In this document: in pieces, positions 15,658-23,583 of the stretch
How the letters are laid out: each line of letters begins with the position of its first letter
Position numbering within the stretch: the stretch's first letter is position 1
Origin: Cellulomonas sp.
Lineage (GTDB): Bacteria; Actinomycetota; Actinomycetes; Actinomycetales; Cellulomonadaceae
Assembly (NCBI GenBank): GCA_012927595.1
Contig: JABBOW010000108.1
Span: 1-45,542 of the forward strand
Reading direction: 5' to 3'
DNA: 45,542 bases
The notes under the pieces: model-generated
The model's database searches: none
What the model was told of the DNA's origin: nothing
The model's input: only the letters and a program-made list of their open reading frames with translations
Made by a program: the position numbers and the translations under genes

Positions 15658-17178
15658 ATGGTCATCGCAGACCCTGCCCGTCCCTTTCTGCAGATGCGCG
15701 GCATCGTCAAGCTGTTCCCCGGCGCGCGCGCTCTCGACGGCGTCGATCTGGACATCCGGCCCGGCGAGGTGCACTGCCTCCTCGGTCAGAACGGTGCAGG
15801 GAAGTCGACTCTCATCAAGGTGCTCTCCGGTGCGCACCAGCCCGACGCGGGCGAGATCCTCATCGATGGTGAACGCGTGACGCTGTCCCACCCTGTCGCC
15901 GCGCTGCGACACGGCGTAGCCACGATGTACCAAGAGCTTGACGTGGTTGACGGCCTGACCGTGGCCGAGAACATCTACCTGGGCCACGAGCTCGCCACGG
16001 CGGGCTTCTCCCAGCGTCGCATCTCACGCCAGCACACCCACAAGCTGCTGAGCCGGCTCGGGCACGGCGACATCTCGCCCCACCAGGAGGTGGGGCGTCT
16101 GTCCGCCGCGGGCAAGCAGGTGGTGAGCATGGCACGGGCGCTGTCTCACGACGCTCGGGTCATCGTCATGGACGAGCCGTCCGCGGTCCTGGACTCCGAG
16201 GAGGTTGCCAACCTGTTCCGAGTCGTGCGCGAGCTCGCGGCCGCAGGCGTGGCGGTGGTGTACATCTCGCACCGGCTCGAGGAGATCCGTCAGATCGGTG
16301 ACCGGATCACCGTGCTGAAGGACGGGCGCACCGTCGCGAGCGGGCTCTCGGTCGCCGACACGTCGACGTCGGAGCTGATCAGGCTCATGACCGGGCGCAC
16401 TGTTGAGCACGTGTTCCCGGCGCGCCCGGCGATCCCTGCGGATCGTCGCCCCCTGCTCCGCGTGGAGGGGCTGGCGTTGCGTGGAGTCTTCTCGGACGTG
16501 TCCTTCGAGGTGCGACCCGGTGAGGTCGTGGGACTGGCCGGACTGGTGGGTTCCGGGCGCTCCGAGATCCTCGAGACGATCTTCGGTGCCCGCCGCGCCA
16601 CGGCCGGTCGCGTCGAGGTCGACGAGGTCCAGCTGCGCTCGGGCTCGGTCCCCACGGCGGTCCGCGCCGGCATCGGGCTGTGCCCCGAAGAACGCAAGAG
16701 TCAGGGACTGCTGCTCGACGAGCCGATCTATCGGAACATCACGCTGTCCACCTTTTCCAGGTTCGCGCACGCCGCGCTGCTCGACGAGAGAACTGAACGG
16801 GCGGCAGCGAGCACCCAGATTACGGCGCTCGACCTGCGACCGGCGGATCCGGACCGTCCCGCACGGACGCTCTCGGGCGGCAACCAGCAGAAGGTCCTGC
16901 TCGCGCGCTGGCTCGTGCACGGGTGCCGTGTCCTCCTCCTCGACGAGCCAACACGCGGGGTCGACGTCGGCGCGCGCTCCGAGATCTACGCGCTGATCCG
17001 TGAGCTGTCCGCCGCGGGTGCGGCAGTCGTCGTGGTGTCGAGCGAGATCGACGAGGTGCTCGGACTGTCCGACCGGGTGCTCGTCGTCTCGGAGGGCCGG
17101 ATCGTGCACTCCGGGCCTGCGGCAGAGATCGACGAGCACCGAGTGCTCGACCTCGTGATGGAAGGAAGTGCCGCGTGA
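15658..17178 (+). CDS. Sugar ABC transporter ATP-binding protein, two domains (RbsA type)
   Basis: A 506-residue tandem ATPase. Domain 1 has Walker A GQNGAGKST (43-51), LSAAGKQVVSMARAL in place of the signature, and Walker B VIVMDEPSAVLD. Domain 2 has the degenerate GLVGSGRSE, signature LSGGNQQK and Walker B VLLLDEPTRGVDVG. It heads an operon of ATPase, permease and binding protein, the reverse gene order of the araFGH-like set nearby. ATG 15658 is chosen because it sits at the predicted transcription start; an in-frame ATG further 5' would lie inside the promoter. Its substrate is not fixed by sequence. Confidence 0.92.
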   Translation: MVIADPARPFLQMRGIVKLFPGARALDGVDLDIRPGEVHCLLGQNGAGKSTLIKVLSGAHQPDAGEILIDGERVTLSHPVAALRHGVATMYQELDVVDGLTVAENIYLGHELATAGFSQRRISRQHTHKLLSRLGHGDISPHQEVGRLSAAGKQVVSMARALSHDARVIVMDEPSAVLDSEEVANLFRVVRELAAAGVAVVYISHRLEEIRQIGDRITVLKDGRTVASGLSVADTSTSELIRLMTGRTVEHVFPARPAIPADRRPLLRVEGLALRGVFSDVSFEVRPGEVVGLAGLVGSGRSEILETIFGARRATAGRVEVDEVQLRSGSVPTAVRAGIGLCPEERKSQGLLLDEPIYRNITLSTFSRFAHAALLDERTERAAASTQITALDLRPADPDRPARTLSGGNQQKVLLARWLVHGCRVLLLDEPTRGVDVGARSEIYALIRELSAAGAAVVVVSSEIDEVLGLSDRVLVVSEGRIVHSGPAAEIDEHRVLDLVMEGSAA

Positions 17179-18221
17179 GCGAGCAGAGCGTCGCCCAGGG
17201 GATCGCGCCCGGGCAGTCCACCCAGCAGCCAGCGGCCACGACGGCGAGCCGGTTCCACCGGGTCTTCGGCGGATCCGTGGGCCGCAACCTCGGCCTGGTG
17301 ATTGCCTTCATCGCTCTGTGCGTCGTCGGTTTCGTCACCGCAGGCGACCGGTTCGCGAGCGTCGACAACGTGATGACGATCCTGCGCCTGGCCGCCGTCA
17401 TCGGGGTGCTCAGCGTCGGGATGACCTTCGTCATCACGGCAGGCGGCATCGACCTGTCGATCGGCGCGGTCGTGGGCCTCTCGTCCGTCTGGGCGACAAC
17501 CCTCGCGACCCAGACGATGGCCCAGAACACGCACTGGATCGTCATGGTCGGTGTCGGCGTGGCGGTTGGGACCGCGTGCGGGCTGGTGAACGGGGTTCTC
17601 GTCGCATACGGCAAGGTGGTGGCCTTCATCGCCACGCTCGCGATGATGGCCGGCGCGCGCGGCCTCGCAGAGATGATCTCGAACCGCCAGACCCAGATCG
17701 TCAAGGTCCAGGGGTTCCTCGACTTCTTCCGCGCCGACCTGCTCGGTGTGCCCGTTCTCGTCTGGATGTTCTTGGTCGTCGCGGTCGCCGGCTGGGTGCT
17801 GCTCAACCGGACGACGTTCGGTCGGCGCACGGTCGCGGTGGGTGGCAACCCGGAGGCCGCACGCCTCGCGGGCATCAACGTGCGTCGCCATGTGATGTAC
17901 CTCTACGGGCTCGCGGGCCTCACCGCGGGCATCGGCGGAGTCATGATGCTCGCCCGAACGACAGCGGGGACGTCCACCCACGGCCAGCTGTACGAGCTGG
18001 ACGCGATCGCTGCGGTCGTCGTCGGCGGGACGTTGCTGGTCGGGGGTCGCGGAACGATCGTCGGCACCGTGTTCGGCGTCCTGATCTTCTCCACGCTGAC
18101 CAACGTGTTTACGCAGAACAACCTGTCCACGTCGGCCCAGGCGGTCGCGAAGGGCGTGATCATCGTCGTCGCGGTGCTGCTCCAGCAGCAGTTCGCGTCC
18201 CGCAGCCGCGGCGCCCCGTGA
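17175..18221 (+). CDS. Sugar ABC transporter permease (RbsC type)
   Basis: A 348-residue membrane protein with 8-10 hydrophobic helices. MTFVITAGGIDLSIGAVVGL is the family GGIDLSVG motif, and FGRRTVAVGGNPEAARLAGI is the ATPase-contact loop. The N-terminal ~35 residues are Gln/Ser/Ala-rich and cytoplasmic. The GTG start overlaps the upstream ATPase stop. It pairs with the ATPase and with the binding protein encoded 86 bases downstream. Confidence 0.92.
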   Translation: MSEQSVAQGIAPGQSTQQPAATTASRFHRVFGGSVGRNLGLVIAFIALCVVGFVTAGDRFASVDNVMTILRLAAVIGVLSVGMTFVITAGGIDLSIGAVVGLSSVWATTLATQTMAQNTHWIVMVGVGVAVGTACGLVNGVLVAYGKVVAFIATLAMMAGARGLAEMISNRQTQIVKVQGFLDFFRADLLGVPVLVWMFLVVAVAGWVLLNRTTFGRRTVAVGGNPEAARLAGINVRRHVMYLYGLAGLTAGIGGVMMLARTTAGTSTHGQLYELDAIAAVVVGGTLLVGGRGTIVGTVFGVLIFSTLTNVFTQNNLSTSAQAVAKGVIIVVAVLLQQQFASRSRGAP

Positions 18222-18307
18222 CCACCCGAACCTGCAGGCTGGTTCAGCCCGCGGTCACCACCGTCCGAACTGTTTCCCCTCGCACCACCCGATCAAGGAG
18301 GATCGTC

Positions 18308-19366
18308 ATGTCCGCATCACCGACCCTGCGCCGGCGGCTTGCCCTCGTCGCCGGATCTGCAGCCGCTGTCGCGCTGCTCGTCGCCGGCTGCACGTCCAAC
18401 ACCCCGGCGAGCACCGCCACGAGCGCGGTTGCTGGTGGCGCGAACGTTGCCGGCGGCAACAACGACGTCGGCAAGAAGATCGTCATCGGCTTCTCGGGGC
18501 CGGCCGCTGACCACGGCTGGTTGAGCGCGATCAACAAGGGCGCGATCGCCGAGGCGGCCAAGTACCCCGACATCGAGCTCAAGGTCGCCGAGGGCACCAA
18601 CGACGCCAACCTGCAGATCAGCCAGGTCGAGACCTTCATCAACGACAAGGTCGACGCGATCGTGCTGCTGCCAACTGATGGCGCTGCACTCACCGACGTG
18701 GCGATCAAGGCCATGAACGCAGGGATCCCGGTGATCAACGTGGACCGCGAGTTCTCCAGCACGTTCGCTGCCCGGACGACGGTGCTCGGCGACAACTTCG
18801 GCATGGGCGTCAGCGCCGGCACCTACATCTGCGACAAGCTCAAGGGCAAGAAGGACGCCATCGTCGCCGAGGTCGCCGGCATCGACTCCCTGCCGTTGAC
18901 GCAGGCCCGCAGCAAGGGGTTCGCCCAGGCTCTCTCGACGTGCGGGCTGAAGGTGAACAACCGGGTGGCAGCCGACTTCACCGTCCAGGGCGGCGAGGCC
19001 GCCACGGCCAACCTGCTCCAGGCGGCCCCGAAGATCGACGCGATCTGGAACCACGACGACGACCAGGGCGTCGGGGTCCTCGCCGCGATCCAGGCAGCGA
19101 ACCGGAGCGAGTTCTTCATGGTCGGTGGGGCCGGCTCGGCGAACGTGATGCGGGCCATCAAGGCCGACAACTCGGTCCTCAAGGCGACCGTCATCTACCC
19201 GTCCACCCAGGCCGCTGACGGCATCCGCTTGGCCCGGCTGCTCGCTCAGGGGAAGTCTCTGAGCGACCTCGTCGAGGCCCAGGTGCCGCGCGTGGTCCAG
19301 CTGTACGCGCCCGTGGTCACCAAGGCCAACGTCGACCAGTTCCTCGGGTCCGCATTCGAGTCCTGA
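18308..19366 (+). CDS. Sugar ABC transporter substrate-binding lipoprotein (RbsB-like)
   Basis: A 352-residue lipoprotein with signal peptide MSASPTLRRRLALVAGSAAA and lipobox LVAGC (Cys near residue 28). The mature part is a periplasmic-binding-protein-1 fold: KIVIGFSGPAADHGWLSAIN, AIVLLPTDGAALTDVAIKAM, IPVINVDREF and AIWNHDDDQGVGVLAAIQAA. The DREF and DDDQG loops are typical sugar-contact positions of RbsB-like proteins. A strong AAGGAGG sits before ATG 18308. A very stable hairpin follows the stop. Ribose, xylose, an inositol or a glycoside are all possible ligands. Confidence 0.9.
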   Translation: MSASPTLRRRLALVAGSAAAVALLVAGCTSNTPASTATSAVAGGANVAGGNNDVGKKIVIGFSGPAADHGWLSAINKGAIAEAAKYPDIELKVAEGTNDANLQISQVETFINDKVDAIVLLPTDGAALTDVAIKAMNAGIPVINVDREFSSTFAARTTVLGDNFGMGVSAGTYICDKLKGKKDAIVAEVAGIDSLPLTQARSKGFAQALSTCGLKVNNRVAADFTVQGGEAATANLLQAAPKIDAIWNHDDDQGVGVLAAIQAANRSEFFMVGGAGSANVMRAIKADNSVLKATVIYPSTQAADGIRLARLLAQGKSLSDLVEAQVPRVVQLYAPVVTKANVDQFLGSAFES

Positions 19367-19375
19367 TCCCTCCGC

Positions 19376-19408
19376 GGTGCGGTGCCGGGGCCGTCCCAGC
19401 ACCGCACC
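19376..19408 (+). terminator. Strong hairpin after the binding-protein gene
   Basis: GGTGCGGTGC (19376-19385) pairs perfectly with GCACCGCACC (19399-19408), and an inner GGG/CCC stem continues after one mismatch. It starts ten bases after the stop and precedes the oxidoreductase gene. It is probably an attenuator or 3' stabilizer inside the operon, since no new promoter is obvious downstream. Confidence 0.6.
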
Positions 19409-19462
19409 CCGGATCTCGGAACGCCGCCGCGGGTCCCGGTACAGACACGAAGGAAGCCTCTG

Positions 19463-20665
19463 ATGGTTCACGATGCACTGCCCCGCCTCGGCGTCGGCAT
19501 GATCGGCTACGCGTTCATGGGGAAGGCGCACTCGCAGGCGTGGCGGACCGCCCCGCGGTTCTTCGCGCTGCCGATGCGTCCCGAGATGACCGCGTTGGCC
19601 GGCCGTAACGAGTCTGCCGCCCGCGCGGCCGCGCAGACGCTGGGCTGGGAAGGAGTCGAGACCGATTGGCACCGCCTCATCGAACGCGAGGACGTCGACC
19701 TGGTCGACATCTGCTCGCCCGGCGACACGCATGCCGAGATGGCGATCACCGCGCTCGAGGCAGGCAAGCACGTGCTCTGCGAGAAGCCGCTGGCCAACTC
19801 TGTGGCAGAGGCGGAGTCGATGGCCGCAGCCGCCGCGCAGGCCGCGACCCGCGGCCAGGTTGCCATGGTGGGCTTCACCTACCGCCGGGTGCCCGCGATC
19901 CAGCTCGCGCGGCAGCTCGTGGCGGATGGTCGCATCGGCAGGGTGCACCACGTCCGGGCGCAGTACCTGCAGGACTGGCTGGCCGACCCTGCAGCCCCCC
20001 TGTCGTGGCGGCTCGACAAGCAGAAGGCGGGATCGGGCGCGCTCGGCGACATCGGCGCACACATCATCGACCTCGCGCAGTTCATCACCGGCGAGTCGGT
20101 CACCGGGGTCAGCGCGATCCTCGAGACGTTCGTGCACGAGCGGCCCGTTGCCGCCGAGTTCTCCGGTCTGCACGGCACGGCCGGGTCGGCGCGCGGACCG
20201 GTCACCGTGGACGACGCGGCGATCTTCGTCGGGCGCATGAGCGGCGGCGGACTGGCCTCCTTCGAGGCAACCCGGTTCGCCTGGGGACGGAAGAACGCGA
20301 TCCGGATCGAGATCAACGGCTCGCGCGGGTCGGTGGCCTTCGACTTCGAGGACATGAACGTCCTGCACTTCTACGACGCCGCCGACCCGGCTGCCGAGGC
20401 CGGGTTCCGACGCATCGTCGTCACCGACCCCGCGCACGCCTACATCGCGTCGTGGTGGCCCGCCGGTCACGGTCTCGGCTACGAGCATGCATTCACCCAT
20501 CAGGTCGTGGACCTCGTGCGCGGGATCGCAGCGCACGAGAACCCCTCGCCGACCTTTGCGGATGGCCTCCAGGTCCAGCGCGTGCTGGCCGCAGTCGAGG
20601 CAAGCAGTGCGGTCGACAGCGCCTGGACCGCCGTCGACCAGCGTCAACCCGTCACAACACGCTGA
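19463..20665 (+). CDS. Gfo/Idh/MocA-family oxidoreductase
   Basis: A 400-residue NAD(P)-dependent sugar dehydrogenase type protein. The N-terminal Rossmann domain has LGVGMIGYAFMGKAHSQAW, where GYAFMG stands for the GxGxxG loop. VDICSPGDTHAEMAITALEA and HVLCEKPLANS are family hallmarks, with the EKP lysine. The C-terminal half is the alpha/beta substrate domain with SGALGDIGAHIIDLAQFITG, whose D..H pair is catalytic in relatives. ATG 19463 follows AAGGAAG. The next gene, 12 bases downstream, is a TIM-barrel isomerase; the pair recurs in inositol, glycoside and 3-keto-sugar pathways. The exact substrate is unknown. Confidence 0.9.
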   Translation: MVHDALPRLGVGMIGYAFMGKAHSQAWRTAPRFFALPMRPEMTALAGRNESAARAAAQTLGWEGVETDWHRLIEREDVDLVDICSPGDTHAEMAITALEAGKHVLCEKPLANSVAEAESMAAAAAQAATRGQVAMVGFTYRRVPAIQLARQLVADGRIGRVHHVRAQYLQDWLADPAAPLSWRLDKQKAGSGALGDIGAHIIDLAQFITGESVTGVSAILETFVHERPVAAEFSGLHGTAGSARGPVTVDDAAIFVGRMSGGGLASFEATRFAWGRKNAIRIEINGSRGSVAFDFEDMNVLHFYDAADPAAEAGFRRIVVTDPAHAYIASWWPAGHGLGYEHAFTHQVVDLVRGIAAHENPSPTFADGLQVQRVLAAVEASSAVDSAWTAVDQRQPVTTR

Positions 20666-20677
20666 AGGAGCCATGAC

Positions 20678-21682
20678 ATGACACGACCTATCACCCTCTT
20701 CACCGGGCAGTGGGCAGACCTCCCCTTCGAGGAGGTTGCTCGTCTCGCATCGGGCTGGGGTTACGACGGGCTGGAGATCGCCTGCTGGGGCGATCACCTC
20801 GACCCGTGGCGAGGTGCTGATGACGATGCCTACATCCGGGGCAAGCTCGACATCCTGGAGAAGTACAACCTGAAGGTCTACGCGATCTCGAACCACCTCA
20901 AGGGCCAAGCGGTGTGCGACGACCCGATCGACCAGCGGCACCGTGACATGCTGCCCGACATCGTGTGGGGCGACGGCGACCCCGAAGGAGTGCGCCGGCG
21001 CGCCGCCGAGGAGATGAAGCTCACTGCGCGGACTGCCGCCCGGCTCGGCGTCAAGACAGTGATCGGCTTCACGGGCTCGTCGATCTGGAAGTACATCGCG
21101 ATGTTCCCGCCAGTGTCGCAAGAGCTCGTGGACGCCGGATACCAGGATTTCGCCGACCGGTGGAACCCCATCCTTGACGTGTTCGACGAGGTCGGCGTGA
21201 GGTTCGCTCACGAGGTTCACCCGAGCGAGATCGCCTACGACTACTGGACCACCGTGCGTGCGCTCGAGGCGATCGGGCACCGCGAGGCATTCGGGCTCAA
21301 CTGGGATCCGAGCCATTTCGTGTGGCAGGACCTCGACCCGGTCAGCTTCTTGTGGGACTTCCGGGACCGCATCTACCACGTCGACTGCAAGGACACGAAG
21401 AAGCGGATGACCAACGGTCGCAACGGCCGGCTCAGCTCCCACCTGCCGTGGGCCGACCCGCGTCGTGGCTGGGACTTCATCTCTACGGGTCATGGAGACG
21501 TCCCGTGGGAGGACGCGTTCCGCATGCTCACCACGATCGGCTACGACGGTCCGCTGTCGATCGAGTGGGAGGACGCCGGCATGGACCGGCTCATCGGTGC
21601 GCCCGAGGCGTTGAGCTTCGTCCGGAAACTTGCCTTCGACGCGCCGACCGCCGCCTTTGACGCCGCATTCAGCTCGCGCTGA
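20678..21682 (+). CDS. Sugar phosphate isomerase/epimerase, xylose-isomerase-like TIM barrel
   Basis: A 334-residue protein of the AP-endonuclease-2/xylose-isomerase-like superfamily. Candidate metal ligands are in [16 protein letters not shown] (Glu), [11 protein letters not shown] (Asp/His), YHVDCKD and [12 protein letters not shown] (Glu), placed as in four-ligand enzymes of the family. It starts 12 bases after the oxidoreductase stop and ends the operon at a strong terminator. Its size and the [11 protein letters not shown] end resemble the YcjR/3-dehydro-sugar epimerase and C-glycoside-lyase group, so it may act on the 3-keto product of the neighbouring dehydrogenase. This role is inferred. 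Confidence 0.88.
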   Translation: MTRPITLFTGQWADLPFEEVARLASGWGYDGLEIACWGDHLDPWRGADDDAYIRGKLDILEKYNLKVYAISNHLKGQAVCDDPIDQRHRDMLPDIVWGDGDPEGVRRRAAEEMKLTARTAARLGVKTVIGFTGSSIWKYIAMFPPVSQELVDAGYQDFADRWNPILDVFDEVGVRFAHEVHPSEIAYDYWTTVRALEAIGHREAFGLNWDPSHFVWQDLDPVSFLWDFRDRIYHVDCKDTKKRMTNGRNGRLSSHLPWADPRRGWDFISTGHGDVPWEDAFRMLTTIGYDGPLSIEWEDAGMDRLIGAPEALSFVRKLAFDAPTAAFDAAFSSR

Positions 21683-21704
21683 GGGCCGGAGGTTCCCAAG
21701 CGGA

Positions 21705-21744
21705 ACGTAGGGCACAGGAACATCAATGTTCGTGTGCCCTACGT
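21705..21744. terminator. 17-bp hairpin ending the second sugar operon
   Basis: ACGTAGGGCACAGGAAC pairs with GTTCGTGTGCCCTACGT with a single mismatch around loop ATCAAT. It begins 23 bases after the isomerase stop. It lacks a clear U-tract but is the most obvious terminator in the window. Confidence 0.75.
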
Positions 21745-21905
21745 GGTTTGCTCAAAGTGGCGGTGCGGCGGCGCTCGCTGCTCGACACGGTGGCCATGAG
21801 GACCCGGTCACGCAGCGGCTGCCGGACCTCGCCGACGAGCGCTTCGTGGACGTAGGGGCCGTCGGCCTCGGCAGTGTCGGTGCTGCACGTCACTGGTCAC
21901 GCGTA

Positions 21906-21911
21906 TAGCAT
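21906..21911 (+). promoter_or_regulatory. TAGCAT -10 element of a leaderless tetR-type gene
   Basis: TAGCAT ends seven bases before GTG 21919 and there is no ribosome site between. Confidence 0.45.
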
Positions 21912-21918
21912 TCTGGTC

Positions 21919-22614
21919 GTGGGTACAGCCGGTGTGCCGGACGAGCGCTCGGTCTCCGACCTGACCGCGCGCGCCCGGATCCGCGACGTCGCGATCGAGT
22001 GCTTCGCCGAGGCGGGCTTCGGTGCCTCGTTCCGGGCCATCGCGGCCCGCGCCGGCGTCTCACCTGGGCTGATCACGCACCACTTCGGCTCGAAGGCCAT
22101 CCTGCGGGCCGAGTGCGACGCCGAGGTGCTGCGCAGCTATCAGGTGCTGAAGACGGAGGCCATCGCCGACCCGAGCGCATATCTCTTCGCGCGCCTGACA
22201 GGGCCGGGCGTCGCTAGCACAGTCGTCGTCTACATGCTTCGGGCGATCCACGCGGGCGGCGAGCCGGCACGTCAGTTCCTGGACAGCCTCGTCGACCAGG
22301 CCCGGGTCGTCATGGCCGAGAGCGTCGCGAGCGGGTTGGCGCGTCCTTCGCGCGACGAGGAGGCGCGGCTGCGCTACCTCACTCACCAGGCGATGGGTGC
22401 GATGCTCGTGCGGCTTGTGACGTCGCCCGGCCTCACGCCCGACGAGTTCGTCGCGTCCCTGCACGACGCCGAGGGGGAAGCCGTCCTGCCCATCCTCGAG
22501 CTGTACACCGAGGGCCTGCTGACCAGCCGGCAGATGCTCGACGACTACGTCGAGCATCTGTGGGAGCCGCCCGGACGGTTGCCCAAGGACGGTTCCCCGT
22601 CGCAGACCGCGTGA
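21919..22614 (+). CDS. TetR-family transcriptional regulator
   Basis: A 231-residue protein with the TetR helix-turn-helix at ~15-65: IRDVAIECFAEAGFGASFRA, then AARAGVSPGLITHHFGSKAI. The C-terminal helices form the ligand domain, with no recognisable signature. GTG 21919 is chosen because it sits at the predicted transcription start; an in-frame ATG at 21874 would add residues unlike the family. It lies 48 bases before an ABC exporter ATPase gene on the same strand. This TetR + ATPase + permease order resembles the mycobacterial Rv1219c-Rv1218c-Rv1217c drug-efflux locus, so it probably represses the exporter. Confidence 0.88.
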   Translation: MGTAGVPDERSVSDLTARARIRDVAIECFAEAGFGASFRAIAARAGVSPGLITHHFGSKAILRAECDAEVLRSYQVLKTEAIADPSAYLFARLTGPGVASTVVVYMLRAIHAGGEPARQFLDSLVDQARVVMAESVASGLARPSRDEEARLRYLTHQAMGAMLVRLVTSPGLTPDEFVASLHDAEGEAVLPILELYTEGLLTSRQMLDDYVEHLWEPPGRLPKDGSPSQTA

Positions 22615-22662
22615 TGGCGCCCGCCGTCCGCACCGATCAGCCGTAGACGAAGGAACGAGACG

Positions 22663-23583
22663 ATGTCCGCACCGCAGATGGCCGTCGAGGTCGACGGCCT
22701 GACGAAGAACTTTGGTCGAGCCCATGCCCTGCGCGGTCTCGACCTGACAGTCCCGGTCGGCCAGGTCACCGGCTTCCTCGGCCCGAACGGATCGGGCAAG
22801 TCGACGACGATCCGCATCCTGCTCGGGCTGCTGCGCGCTGACGGCGGACGGGTCGACGTCCTGGGCGGTGACCCGTGGGCGGACGCGGTCCGCCTGCACC
22901 GGTCGATCGCGTACGTCCCCGGCGACGTGACGCTGTGGCCCAACCTCACCGGTGGCGAGGCGATCGACATCCTGTCGCGGCTGTCCGGCTCGCTCGACCC
23001 GAAGCGGAAGCGGGGGATGCTCGACCGGTTCGAGCTCGACCCGACGAAGAAGGCCCGGGCGTACTCCAAGGGCAACCGGCAGAAGGTCGCCCTCGTTGCT
23101 GCCCTCGCGTCGGACGCCGAGCTGCTGCTGCTGGACGAGCCGACATCGGGCCTCGACCCGCTCATGGAAGCGGCGTTCACCGAGTCGATCCGCGAGGTGA
23201 AGGCCGACGGCCGTTCGGTGCTGCTGTCCAGCCACATCTTTGCGGAGGTCGAGCGGCTCGCCGACCGCGTGACGATCATTCGCGACGGCGTCACGGTCGA
23301 GGCCGGCACCATCGCGGAGCTCCGTCACCTGACCCGCTCGCAGGTGACCGTCGTCCTCGACGGCGGCGCCGACGGTCTCGCCGCCCTGCCAGGGGTGCAC
23401 GACCTGCGCCAGCTCGACGGCCACATCACCTTCGCGGTCGACGACGCGGAGCTGGCGACAGTCCTGGGCGCCGTCGCCCGGCTCCAGCCGCGCTCGATCG
23501 TCGCGAACCCGACGTCGCTCGAGGAGCTGTTCCTGCGCCACTACGGCGACGAGCTCGCCGCACTGAGCGGTGGGGACCGATGA
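22663..23583 (+). CDS. ABC exporter ATP-binding protein
   Basis: A 306-residue single-domain ATPase of the drug/antibiotic-export (DrrA-like) class. Walker A GPNGSGKST is at 40-48, signature YSKGNRQK near 128, Walker B LLLLDEPTSGLDP and the H-loop LLSSHIF near 190. The C-terminal ~80 residues form the extra domain common in this class. AGGAACGAGACG lies upstream of the ATG. Its stop overlaps the permease start (ATGA). Likely exports a hydrophobic toxic compound. Confidence 0.92.
   Translation: MSAPQMAVEVDGLTKNFGRAHALRGLDLTVPVGQVTGFLGPNGSGKSTTIRILLGLLRADGGRVDVLGGDPWADAVRLHRSIAYVPGDVTLWPNLTGGEAIDILSRLSGSLDPKRKRGMLDRFELDPTKKARAYSKGNRQKVALVAALASDAELLLLDEPTSGLDPLMEAAFTESIREVKADGRSVLLSSHIFAEVERLADRVTIIRDGVTVEAGTIAELRHLTRSQVTVVLDGGADGLAALPGVHDLRQLDGHITFAVDDAELATVLGAVARLQPRSIVANPTSLEELFLRHYGDELAALSGGDR

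Noticed and set aside
18317-21715. 1132-codon open frame on the minus strand
   Set aside because: Antisense to three well-recognised genes (binding protein, oxidoreductase, isomerase) with no domain of its own.
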